From Actinomycetota bacterium (GTDB lineage: Bacteria > Actinomycetota > Actinomycetes > S36-B12), in NCBI GenBank assembly GCA_009700485.1, contig WLLZ01000044.1, positions 1 to 14,008 of the forward strand: 14,008 bases of DNA, in the 5' to 3' direction. A model generated the notes under the pieces. That model made no database searches and was not told the origin of the DNA. It saw only the letters and a list, made by a program, of their open reading frames with translations. Positions 7,394 through 13,046 of the stretch are shown here, in pieces (the stretch's first letter is position 1; the number at the start of each line of letters is the position of its first letter). A program made the translations under genes and the position numbers.

Positions 7394-7399
7394 ATATTA
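7394..7399 (-). promoter_or_regulatory. Candidate -10 element for a promoter upstream of pup
   Basis: The 118-bp dop-pup gap (7322-7439) is the only gap longer than about 31 bp in the mpa-to-tatC run. On the minus strand it holds TAATAT at 7399-7394, an A/T-rich hexamer of TANNNT form, about 73 nt before the pup ATG. No convincing -35 hexamer is visible at 16-18 bp. Short palindromes (CCTGACAGG at 7347-7355; CAGG-N4-CCTG at 7352-7363) lie in the predicted leader. Pup is usually needed in excess, which would fit an extra promoter here, but this is inference. Confidence 0.3.
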
Positions 7400-7439
7400 A
7401 CTCACACGACCCATTTGACTGGGCGGATACTGCTGGGCC

Positions 7440-8969
7440 TCAATCACCAGGATTTGAACTCAAAGCATTAACAAGATCTTGTGCGGATGAGCAGGAGTTC
7501 AACAGTGACTCGACATGAGCCTTGGTGCCGCGATTCGGTTCGAGGGTCGGGACCCGCAGCAGTGATTGACTTTCCCTGATATCGAACACGACTGAATCCC
7601 AAGATGCCGCGGCAATGGACTCTGGGTACCTGCGGATACATTCACCGCGAAAATACGCCCTGGTATCGGTCGGTGGGTCTGTTACCGCGGCCATAACTTG
7701 TTCGTCAGTAAACATCCGGGTTAGTCGGCCGCGGCTCTCAAGTTTCGCGGCAAGCCCGCGTTCAGGGCGGATATCGGCGTACTGCAGGTCGATTGCCTGC
7801 AACTTTACCGAATCCCAACTTAGGTTATCGCGACTCCGGTAGCTCTCAAGCAACTGCAGTTTCGCGATCCAGTCCACCTCATCGGCGCACAACCAAATAT
7901 CAGTGGCCAGTCGATCCAACATTTTCTCCCAGCGAGCCAGTACGTCACGGGTTTGCTCGTCGAGATCAGCGCCATACTTCTCGTCGCAATATTTGCTGGC
8001 TAGTTGCCAAAATTCACGTTGGATTTCGATGGAATTAAGCCGGCGACCGTGATCGAGCGTTAATTGATGTGTCAACGTTGGATCATGGCTCACCTGGTGG
8101 ATCTCACGCACCGAGTTTTGCGGCATGAAGTCGTGGCCGTCAAGAAATCGGTCCTCGATCATTGAAATTACCAGCGCGGTCGTGCCCATCTTCAGATAGG
8201 TCGCGGTGTCACTGAGGTTTGCATCACCGACGATCACGTGGAGCCTGCGGTGAAACTCTGGGTCGGCATGTGGCTCATCGCGGGTATTGATGATCGGCCG
8301 CTTTAACGTGGTCTCAAGACCAACTTCAACTTCGAAGAAATCGGCACGCTGGCTGATTTGATAGCGCAGCTCGCGTCCATCCTGGCCCACCCCGAGGCGC
8401 CCGGCACCGGTGAAAACTTGGCGGGTAATAAAAAACGGTATTAGCGAGCGGACGATGTCGGCAAATGGTGTCGAACGGTGCATGAGGTAGTTCTCGTGGC
8501 ACCCGTAGGACGCGCCCTTGTTGTCGGTGTTGTTCTTGTAAAGCAATATTGGCCGACCACCAGCACTGGAAGCTGCCAAGCGCGCGGCTTTATCCATCAC
8601 CATCATGCCTGCTCGATCCCAAAGTACCGCATCCTTTGGATTCGTTACCTCAGGCGCGGAGTACTCGGGGTGGGCGTGATCGACGTATAGGCGGGCCCCA
8701 TTGGTCAAAATGACATTGGCCATGCCAAGATCGTCATCCGTCAATTGCGATAGATCTGCCTCAGCACGTGACATGTCGAACCCGCGGGCATCACGCAACG
8801 GGTACTCGGCATTGAAGTCCCATTTTGGACCGCGCCTGACCCCGGGCAGTGCGAAATTTGAATATGCATTCACGATCTGCGAGGACGCAACCATAGGATT
8901 AGCCATTGGTTGCCCGGAGACCGAGATCCCGTATTCGGTTTCGATCCCCATGATCCGATGAACGCTCAC
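7440..8969 (-). CDS. dop: Pup deamidase / depupylase Dop
   Basis: Dop converts the C-terminal Gln of Pup to Glu and also removes Pup from tagged proteins. The 509-residue protein has the PafA-like carboxylate-amine-ligase fold, with HRIMGIETEYG at 4-14 (E10 and E12 bind nucleotide/Mg) and ARLYVDHAHPEYSAPE containing Asp97, the equivalent of the catalytic Asp in characterised Dop enzymes. Between them, about residues 40-80 form the Dop-specific insertion (the Dop loop) that PafA lacks; this decides Dop versus PafA. Shared downstream motifs are ASYGCHENYLMHRSTPF, NTRDEPHADPEFHRRLHVIV and GDANLSD. The start is taken as GTG at 8969, giving VSVHRIMG as in relatives; an ATG six codons later is a weaker choice. 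It lies 15 bp after the mpa stop. Confidence 0.97.
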   Translation of the reverse strand: MSVHRIMGIETEYGISVSGQPMANPMVASSQIVNAYSNFALPGVRRGPKWDFNAEYPLRDARGFDMSRAEADLSQLTDDDLGMANVILTNGARLYVDHAHPEYSAPEVTNPKDAVLWDRAGMMVMDKAARLAASSAGGRPILLYKNNTDNKGASYGCHENYLMHRSTPFADIVRSLIPFFITRQVFTGAGRLGVGQDGRELRYQISQRADFFEVEVGLETTLKRPIINTRDEPHADPEFHRRLHVIVGDANLSDTATYLKMGTTALVISMIEDRFLDGHDFMPQNSVREIHQVSHDPTLTHQLTLDHGRRLNSIEIQREFWQLASKYCDEKYGADLDEQTRDVLARWEKMLDRLATDIWLCADEVDWIAKLQLLESYRSRDNLSWDSVKLQAIDLQYADIRPERGLAAKLESRGRLTRMFTDEQVMAAVTDPPTDTRAYFRGECIRRYPESIAAASWDSVVFDIRESQSLLRVPTLEPNRGTKAHVESLLNSCSSAQDLVNALSSNPGD

Positions 8970-8984
8970 CTTGGACTCATGGGA

Positions 8985-10634
8985 TCAAAGGTACTGGCCG
9001 GTATTTGCGATGGTGGCGATCGACCGTCCTGCCTCGCTCCCCTTCTTCCCCTGAATAAGGGTGCGGATGAACACAATCCGTTCACCCTTCTTACCTGAGA
9101 TCCGGGCCCAGTCATCAGGGTTGGTGGTGTTAGGCAGGTCCTCGTTTTCACGGAATTCGTCGACGCAGGCATCCAATACGTGATGCACTCGAATCCCTTT
9201 TTCGCCGGTGGCGAGAAAGTCTTTGATGGCAGATTTTTTAGCTCTGGAGACGATATTTTCTATCATTGCGCCAGAGTTGAAATCCTTAAAATAGAGAATC
9301 TCTTTATCGCCATTGGCGTAAGTGACTTCGAGGAACTTATTCTCCTCGGCCTCGGAGTACATAAACTCCGCCGACCTTTGAATCATCGCGGTGCAAGCCG
9401 CAACAGCATCGCCTCCGTGTTCAGCTAGATCCTCGGCGTGAATCGGCAAGGTCGGTACCAAATATTTACTAAAGATCTCCCGAGCTGCTTCAGCATCGGG
9501 TCGGTCAATCTTGATTTTGACATCAAGGCGCCCGGGCCGCAGGATGGCTGGATCAATCATGTCCTCGCGATTTGAGGCGCCAATTACAATCACGTTATCG
9601 AGAGTTTCCACACCGTCAATCTCACTTAGTAACTGCGGAACGATCGTATTCTCTACGTCGCTCGACACCCCGGATCCTCTGGTGCGAAATAGCGAATCCA
9701 TTTCGTCGAAGAAAACGATTACCGGCATCCCCTCCGATGCTTTCTCGCGCGCCCGCTGGAAAACAAGACGGATATGACGTTCAGTCTCTCCAACATACTT
9801 ATTGAGCAACTCTGGGCCCTTGATATTCAAAAAAAACGATCGACCTTCCTCACGCCCAGTCCGCTCGGCAACTTTCTTGGCCAATGAATTCGCGACGGCT
9901 TTCGCTATAAGTGTCTTACCGCAGCCAGGCGGCCCGTAAAGCAAAATGCCCTTGGGAGCCTTGAGCGCATGCTCCGCATATAACTCGGGATGCATAAATG
10001 GTAGTTCAACCGCGTCGCGGATGGATTCGATCTGCTCACGCAACCCACCAATATCACCATAGTCAATATCAGGAACCTCTTCGAGGATTAGCTCTTCAAC
10101 CTCAGCCTTCGGTACCTTCTCGTAGACGTAGCCAGCGCGCACATCGAAGAGCAGTGAGTCACCGGGGCGAATCTTTGAGTCGCGCAGCGGCCCAGCAACC
10201 CGCACCACGCGCTCCTCATCGGTGTGTCCGACAACAAGTGCGCGGTCGCCGTCACTGAGATACTCCTTGAAGGTCACGATTTCGCCGATGTCTTCGAAGG
10301 TGCGGACCGCTACCACGTTCATCGATTCGTTGAGCATTACTTCTTGGCCGGGCTGCAGCGCTTCGGCGTCAACACTTGGGCTCACCCCTACCCGCATCTT
10401 TTTACCGCTGGCCATAATGTCGGCAGTGCCATCCTCATGAAGGTACAAGAAGGCGGCATATCCACTCGGGGGTTCGGCAAGCCGATCTACTTCTGCTTTT
10501 AGGGTGACGATCTGCTCACGGGCATCGCGCAAAGTACCAATGAGGCGGTCGTTGTGGTCTTTTTGCGCCGCTAGTTCACCGCGTAGGTGTGCAAGGTCAG
10601 CAGGCGACGCAGATGATCCCGATGCTTCTGACAT
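8985..10634 (-). CDS. mpa: Proteasome-associated AAA ATPase Mpa/ARC
   Basis: This hexameric unfoldase captures pupylated proteins, unfolds them with ATP and feeds them into the 20S core. The 549-residue chain has, in order, an N-terminal coiled coil (about 12-55, leading with LAHLRGELAAQ) that binds Pup; tandem OB-type beta domains (about 58-175); and an AAA module with Walker A GPPGCGKT (234-241), pore loop KGPELLNKYVG (272-282), Walker B VIVFFDE (305-311), and the NREDMIDPAILRPGRLD segment with sensor and arginine-finger residues (355-371). The C-terminus ends NTGQYL, the GQYL tail that inserts into PrcA pockets and opens the gate. Its ATG has AGGAGG upstream. Another name for the same family is ARC. 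Confidence 0.98.
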   Translation of the reverse strand: MSEASGSSASPADLAHLRGELAAQKDHNDRLIGTLRDAREQIVTLKAEVDRLAEPPSGYAAFLYLHEDGTADIMASGKKMRVGVSPSVDAEALQPGQEVMLNESMNVVAVRTFEDIGEIVTFKEYLSDGDRALVVGHTDEERVVRVAGPLRDSKIRPGDSLLFDVRAGYVYEKVPKAEVEELILEEVPDIDYGDIGGLREQIESIRDAVELPFMHPELYAEHALKAPKGILLYGPPGCGKTLIAKAVANSLAKKVAERTGREEGRSFFLNIKGPELLNKYVGETERHIRLVFQRAREKASEGMPVIVFFDEMDSLFRTRGSGVSSDVENTIVPQLLSEIDGVETLDNVIVIGASNREDMIDPAILRPGRLDVKIKIDRPDAEAAREIFSKYLVPTLPIHAEDLAEHGGDAVAACTAMIQRSAEFMYSEAEENKFLEVTYANGDKEILYFKDFNSGAMIENIVSRAKKSAIKDFLATGEKGIRVHHVLDACVDEFRENEDLPNTTNPDDWARISGKKGERIVFIRTLIQGKKGSEAGRSIATIANTGQYL

Positions 10635-10638
10635 GTTG

Positions 10639-10644
10639 CCTCCT
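10639..10644 (-). promoter_or_regulatory. Strong ribosome binding site for mpa
   Basis: Minus-strand AGGAGG at 10644-10639 is separated from the mpa ATG by 4 nt, a slightly short but workable spacing. It fixes the start and marks mpa as the first independently initiated gene of the proteasome run. Further upstream on the same strand TAAAGT lies near 10680, of TANNNT form but without a good -35 hexamer. Confidence 0.7.
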
Positions 10645-10738
10645 ACGTCATTCCACTGATTTGCGCCTGCCTGCTCCGACTTTAACCGCTTTGGGAGCTA
10701 TTCCGCGACACGGCTGGGCGCGTCTTGTCGCCCCGAAG

Positions 10739-10848
10739 CAGTAATCGCATGGCCTTCAACCTGCTCGTTCCGTCAATACCGCGCCTTCAACCTGCTCGTT
10801 CCGTCAAATTTTGGCCGATATCTGACGGTTCCAGCAGGTACAAGGATT
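10739..10848 (+). repeat. Repeat block 1 of a duplicated 110-bp unit
   Basis: This block matches 10933-11042 over its full 110 bp with no gap and 10 differences (about 91% identity); six of those fall in one short stretch between internal elements. It contains two direct copies of a 22-bp element beginning CCTTCAACCTGCTCG and ending TTCCGTC (10753-10774 and 10784-10805; 31-bp period), then an 18-bp spacer with GATATC, then a third related element in inverted orientation (10824-10845, GACGGTTCCAGCAGG then TACAAGG). The hexamers CCGTCA (from 10801) and TGACGG (from 10823) are perfect inverted arms around the spacer. Strand is nominal. It lies 105 bp upstream of the mpa ATG, so it may sit in the mpa promoter region; function is unknown. 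Confidence 0.9.
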
Positions 10849-10932
10849 GCCGGGGCGGGAGCTGGGCGCCGGCGGGTGGGCGCGGGAGCAGGTAGGCGCC
10901 GAGAGCGGGGCGCGGGACGCCGGGCGCCTAGT
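10849..10932 (+). repeat. G-rich tract 1 after repeat block 1
   Basis: A GC-saturated stretch with strong G bias on the plus strand. Between 10852 and 10886 six runs of three or four G are separated by loops of 1, 4, 7, 1 and 3 nt, which fits the general G3-N1-7 quadruplex pattern. It shares the motif GGGAGCAGGT and GGGCGC phrases with the longer array after block 2, so the two tracts appear to be parts of the same duplicated module, this one shorter and more diverged. Confidence 0.7.
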
Positions 10933-11042
10933 CAGTAATCGTATGGCCTTCAACCTTCTCGTTCCGTCATCGAAGGGCCTTCAACCTTCTCGTTCCGTCA
11001 AATTTAGGCCGATATCTGACGGTTCCAGCAGGTACAAGGATT
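10933..11042 (+). repeat. Repeat block 2 of the duplicated 110-bp unit
   Basis: Second copy of the block at 10739-10848, starting CAGTAATCG and ending CAAGGATT like the first, with a 194-bp offset. Internal elements are at 10947-10968 and 10978-10999 (direct, again 31 bp apart) and 11018-11039 (inverted). Both direct elements here read CCTTCAACCTTCTCG where block 1 has CCTTCAACCTGCTCG in both, so elements within a block match each other exactly and differ between blocks. That suggests homogenisation within a block. The inverted element is identical in both blocks. Confidence 0.9.
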
Positions 11043-11052
11043 TGCTGCGCGT

Positions 11053-11140
11053 GGGGAGCAGGTGGGCGCGCGGGAGCGGGCGCGGGAACAGGTGGGCGCG
11101 CGGGAGCAGGTGGGCGCGCGGGAGCAGGTGGGCGCGGGGG
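11053..11140 (+). repeat. 18-bp G-rich tandem array with G-quadruplex-type spacing
   Basis: Units of the form GGGAGCAGGTGGGCGCGC occupy 11054-11071, 11084-11101 (one A for G), 11102-11119 and 11120-11137 (last base G), with a 12-bp shortened unit at 11072-11083. Eleven runs of at least three G occur with loops of 7, 5, 3, 3, 7, 5, 7, 5, 7 and 3 nt, so many G3-N1-7 combinations exist. The plus strand is the template for the surrounding minus-strand genes. The corresponding RNA would be about 60% C and 20% G per unit. It begins about 36 bp beyond the trmI stop in the direction of transcription. Confidence 0.85.
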
Positions 11141-11173
11141 CTGGGCGTGGGGCGCCGGGGCAGTCTTGGGGCG

Positions 11174-12109
11174 CTAGGGGGCATCGGGATCGCTGGTTGA
11201 GCCCGGCCCCGTGTAATCCGCTCCGTAAGCACCAGGGGCCGGCCTGCGTCGCCGGATCGGCATGATCGCGCCCTGGGCTAGGCGCCTGGCTGCCACCAAG
11301 AAGCCCGTGTGCCCACTCATGCGATGGTCAGGGCGTACCGACAGCCCGTCAAGGTGCCACGTTCGGACCAGCGACTCCTCGGCCCGTGGCTCGGTCCAGT
11401 CGCCGGCTAATCTCATGGTTTCAACGAGTTTGGACAGTTGCGTGGCAGTTGCGACGTAACCCACTAATACGCCACCTGGTTCTAGTGCTGCGGCTGCCAT
11501 CGGCAGGCAGTCCCACGGCGCCAGCATGTCTAGAACTACCGCGTCTAGGCCGGTGACATCGAGATTGTCTTCAAGGTCGCCCACGGTCGATCGCCAACAA
11601 GTTGGTAGGCCACCAAACCAGGTGGCAACATTTCGGGTGGCGACCTCCGCAAAATCTGCGCGACGTTCAAAGCTATGGACTTGGCCGCTGTCGCCGACAG
11701 CGCGCAAAAGCGAACAGGTAAGGGCACCTGAACCAACTCCGGCCTCGGCCACCGACATACCGGGCCCGAGTCCGGCCAACCCGATAATTCGCGCCGAGTC
11801 CTTTGGATAAATTACCGCTGCACCTCGCGGCATACTCAGCACGAAGTCATCGAGTAGTGGCCTTAGGGCTAAATACTCGGTACTGCCGGAGTTCGAAATC
11901 ACCGACCCTTGAGCCAGCCCGATGAGTTCATCGTGCTCTATAGCACCGCGGTGGCTATGAAAGGATTTACCGGGCACCAACGTGATCGTATGCATCCGCC
12001 CCTTTGGGTCGGTCAACTGCACGAGATCGCCAGCGATAAATGGTCCGCTACGGGCGCTATTGGTAACCGAGACCGGCTCGGTTGAAAACGGTGCGTGGGC
12101 ACGTGCCAT
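11174..12109 (-). CDS. trmI: tRNA (adenine(58)-N1)-methyltransferase TrmI
   Basis: TrmI uses S-adenosylmethionine to methylate A58 in the T-loop of tRNAs, stabilising their fold. The 311-residue protein has an N-terminal beta domain (FIAGDLVQLTDPKGRMHTI, 24-42; HSHRGAIEHDELIG, 51-64) and a Rossmann-fold domain with SAM motif VAEAGVGSGALT (120-131), the acidic Glu148 (HSFERR), and VVLDML with Asp194. The signature RPDHRMSGHTGFLVAARR (259-276) is typical of bacterial TrmI. The C-terminal 30 residues are Pro/Gly/Ser-rich and probably disordered. I chose the ATG at 12109; the frame extends 17 codons upstream to a TTG at 12160, but that would overlap the divergent nuclease start and adds no family sequence. 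The gene pair trmI and divergent recB-like also occurs in Mycobacterium tuberculosis (Rv2118c and Rv2119). Confidence 0.95.
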   Translation of the reverse strand: MARAHAPFSTEPVSVTNSARSGPFIAGDLVQLTDPKGRMHTITLVPGKSFHSHRGAIEHDELIGLAQGSVISNSGSTEYLALRPLLDDFVLSMPRGAAVIYPKDSARIIGLAGLGPGMSVAEAGVGSGALTCSLLRAVGDSGQVHSFERRADFAEVATRNVATWFGGLPTCWRSTVGDLEDNLDVTGLDAVVLDMLAPWDCLPMAAAALEPGGVLVGYVATATQLSKLVETMRLAGDWTEPRAEESLVRTWHLDGLSVRPDHRMSGHTGFLVAARRLAQGAIMPIRRRRPAPGAYGADYTGPGSTSDPDAP

Positions 12110-12116
12110 TCGTCGA

Positions 12117-12122
12117 ACACTA
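12117..12122 (-). promoter_or_regulatory. Candidate -10 element of a leaderless trmI promoter
   Basis: Minus-strand TAGTGT at 12122-12117 has TANNNT form and is followed by exactly 7 nt and then the trmI ATG. In actinobacteria many leaderless mRNAs start at the A of ATG with TANNNT at this spacing. No Shine-Dalgarno sequence precedes this ATG, which fits. The match is short, so chance cannot be excluded. Confidence 0.45.
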
Positions 12123-12139
12123 GTAGGTGCTCCTGGGCC

Positions 12140-12145
12140 TAGGCT
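12140..12145 (+). promoter_or_regulatory. Candidate -10 element of a leaderless promoter for the RecB-like gene
   Basis: Plus-strand TAGGCT (TANNNT form) is followed by 6 nt and then the ATG at 12152. No Shine-Dalgarno sequence is present. It mirrors the arrangement on the other strand for trmI within the same 42-bp divergent spacer, which raises the plausibility of both. The sequence is GC-richer than a typical -10 element, so confidence is modest. Confidence 0.4.
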
Positions 12146-12151
12146 GCGGCC

Positions 12152-13045
12152 ATGACGCAAATAGAGGCGGCCGGTGCACTCGCCGACTACCCCACCTCGC
12201 TTTCGCCCTCGCGCGCAGGTGACTTCATGACCTGCCCATTGCTCTTTAGATTTCGATCAATTGACCTATTGCCGCAAGAGCCCTCACCGGCCGCGTTGCG
12301 CGGCACCATGGTGCATCGGGCTCTGGAGTTGCTATTTGACCTACCGGTGCAAGAACGCACGGTCGCGGCAGCAACGAAATTACTGCAACGATCCTGGGAG
12401 GAGCTTTCACTCGCCGAGCCTGCTTCCGCGGCTGTACTTCGAGCTGAGTTGTCCATAGCGGAGGATGCACCTTCGACTCTGGTCGCCGAAGCGGTAATCG
12501 CACCAGCGGCCACCTTCATTGATAGTTATTTTGGCTTGGAAAACCCGCAACGCCTCGAACCCCATGAACGTGAGTTCGGTATCTCGGTCGAGATCACCGA
12601 TAATTTCACCATTCGAGGCTTTATCGATCGGGTTGATCGCACCCCGGCTGGTGACATTCGCATCGTGGATTACAAAACCGGTCGGGCCCCGAGTGCACGG
12701 TACGAGGACAAGGCGATGTTCCAAATGCGCTTTTACGCCCTGGCTTGGTGGCGCCTTACCGGTGTTGTACCAAAGATGTTGCAGTTGGTTTATTTGGGCA
12801 GCAAAAGTTTACTGCGCTACGAGCCGACCGAAAGTGATCTGGAAGCCACCGAAGTAAAGATCCTCGCCTTGCGGGCGGCGATCAATTCAGCTGCGACCAG
12901 TGGTGTCTTCGCACCCACTACTTCGAAACTATGTGACTGGTGCAGCTATCGAAACCTGTGCCCGGCTTGGGGAGGGACTCCCCCGGTGCTCCCACCGGTG
13001 AGTACCTGGGCCGTGATTCCCGTCCGCGGAGGGCTCGCGAAGTAG
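12152..13045 (+). CDS. RecB-like PD-(D/E)XK nuclease with probable 4Fe-4S cluster
   Basis: A 297-residue stand-alone nuclease domain of the RecB/AddB C-terminal (PDDEXK_1) family. In order: SPSRAGDFMTCPLLFRF (18-34) with Cys28, GTMVHRALELLF with His55, GFIDRVDR with metal ligand Asp159, IVDYKTGR giving the D173-x-K175 core, and QMRFYAL with Gln191. These are the expected catalytic motifs. At the C-terminus CDWCSYRNLC supplies Cys261, Cys264 and Cys270, which with Cys28 match the C-...-CxxC-x5-C pattern of iron-sulfur nucleases such as AddB. No helicase domain is present. A DNA-repair exonuclease role is inferred; no substrate is known to me. It is the only plus-strand gene, divergent from trmI, as its M. 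tuberculosis relative Rv2119 is next to Rv2118c. Its stop is 1 nt from the convergent HAD stop. Confidence 0.92.
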   Translation: MTQIEAAGALADYPTSLSPSRAGDFMTCPLLFRFRSIDLLPQEPSPAALRGTMVHRALELLFDLPVQERTVAAATKLLQRSWEELSLAEPASAAVLRAELSIAEDAPSTLVAEAVIAPAATFIDSYFGLENPQRLEPHEREFGISVEITDNFTIRGFIDRVDRTPAGDIRIVDYKTGRAPSARYEDKAMFQMRFYALAWWRLTGVVPKMLQLVYLGSKSLLRYEPTESDLEATEVKILALRAAINSAATSGVFAPTTSKLCDWCSYRNLCPAWGGTPPVLPPVSTWAVIPVRGGLAK

Positions 13046-13046
13046 A

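Larger units (their letters stand above)
10635..11173. other. trmI-mpa intergenic region with duplicated repeat module
   Basis: About 540 bp with no credible gene, in a window where most gaps are under 40 bp. It lies between two minus-strand genes. Reading along the plus strand it holds the mpa leader (10635-10738), repeat block 1 (10739-10848), a G-rich tract (10849-10932), repeat block 2 (10933-11042), and a G-rich tandem array (11053-11140) that grades into the trmI 3' end. Short ORFs on both strands here encode only simple Arg/Gly/Trp or Pro/Leu/His repeats and look like by-products of the G-rich tandem sequence. Confidence 0.85.

Noticed and set aside
10725..10747. Plus-strand TTGTCG followed at about the right distance by TAATCG, resembling the PafBC-dependent (RecA-NDp type) promoter
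   Set aside because: The second half of the upstream box (GTG) reads CCC, the -10 lacks its final T, and no plus-strand gene follows. Considered because pafBC is in the window.
10739..11042. CRISPR-like array of the 22-bp elements
   Set aside because: Only three elements per block, spacers are unequal (9 and 18 bp) and not unique between blocks, one element is inverted, and there are no cas genes.
10847..11200. Plus-strand 117-codon ORF with repeated Gly-Ser-Arg-Trp-Ala-Arg residues in the trmI-mpa spacer
   Set aside because: It follows the G-rich 18-bp tandem repeat, so any open frame yields a six-residue repeat. No ribosome binding site or family resemblance, and it runs into the antisense of trmI.
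10981..11232. Minus-strand 83-codon ORF with repeated RAHLLP units, overlapping the trmI 3' end
   Set aside because: This is the opposite-strand reading of the same low-complexity array; it overlaps trmI out of frame and has no recognisable domain.
12110..12160. 17-codon N-terminal extension of TrmI from a TTG at 12160
   Set aside because: It would overlap the divergent nuclease start, carries no family sequence, and the ATG at 12109 has a candidate leaderless promoter.
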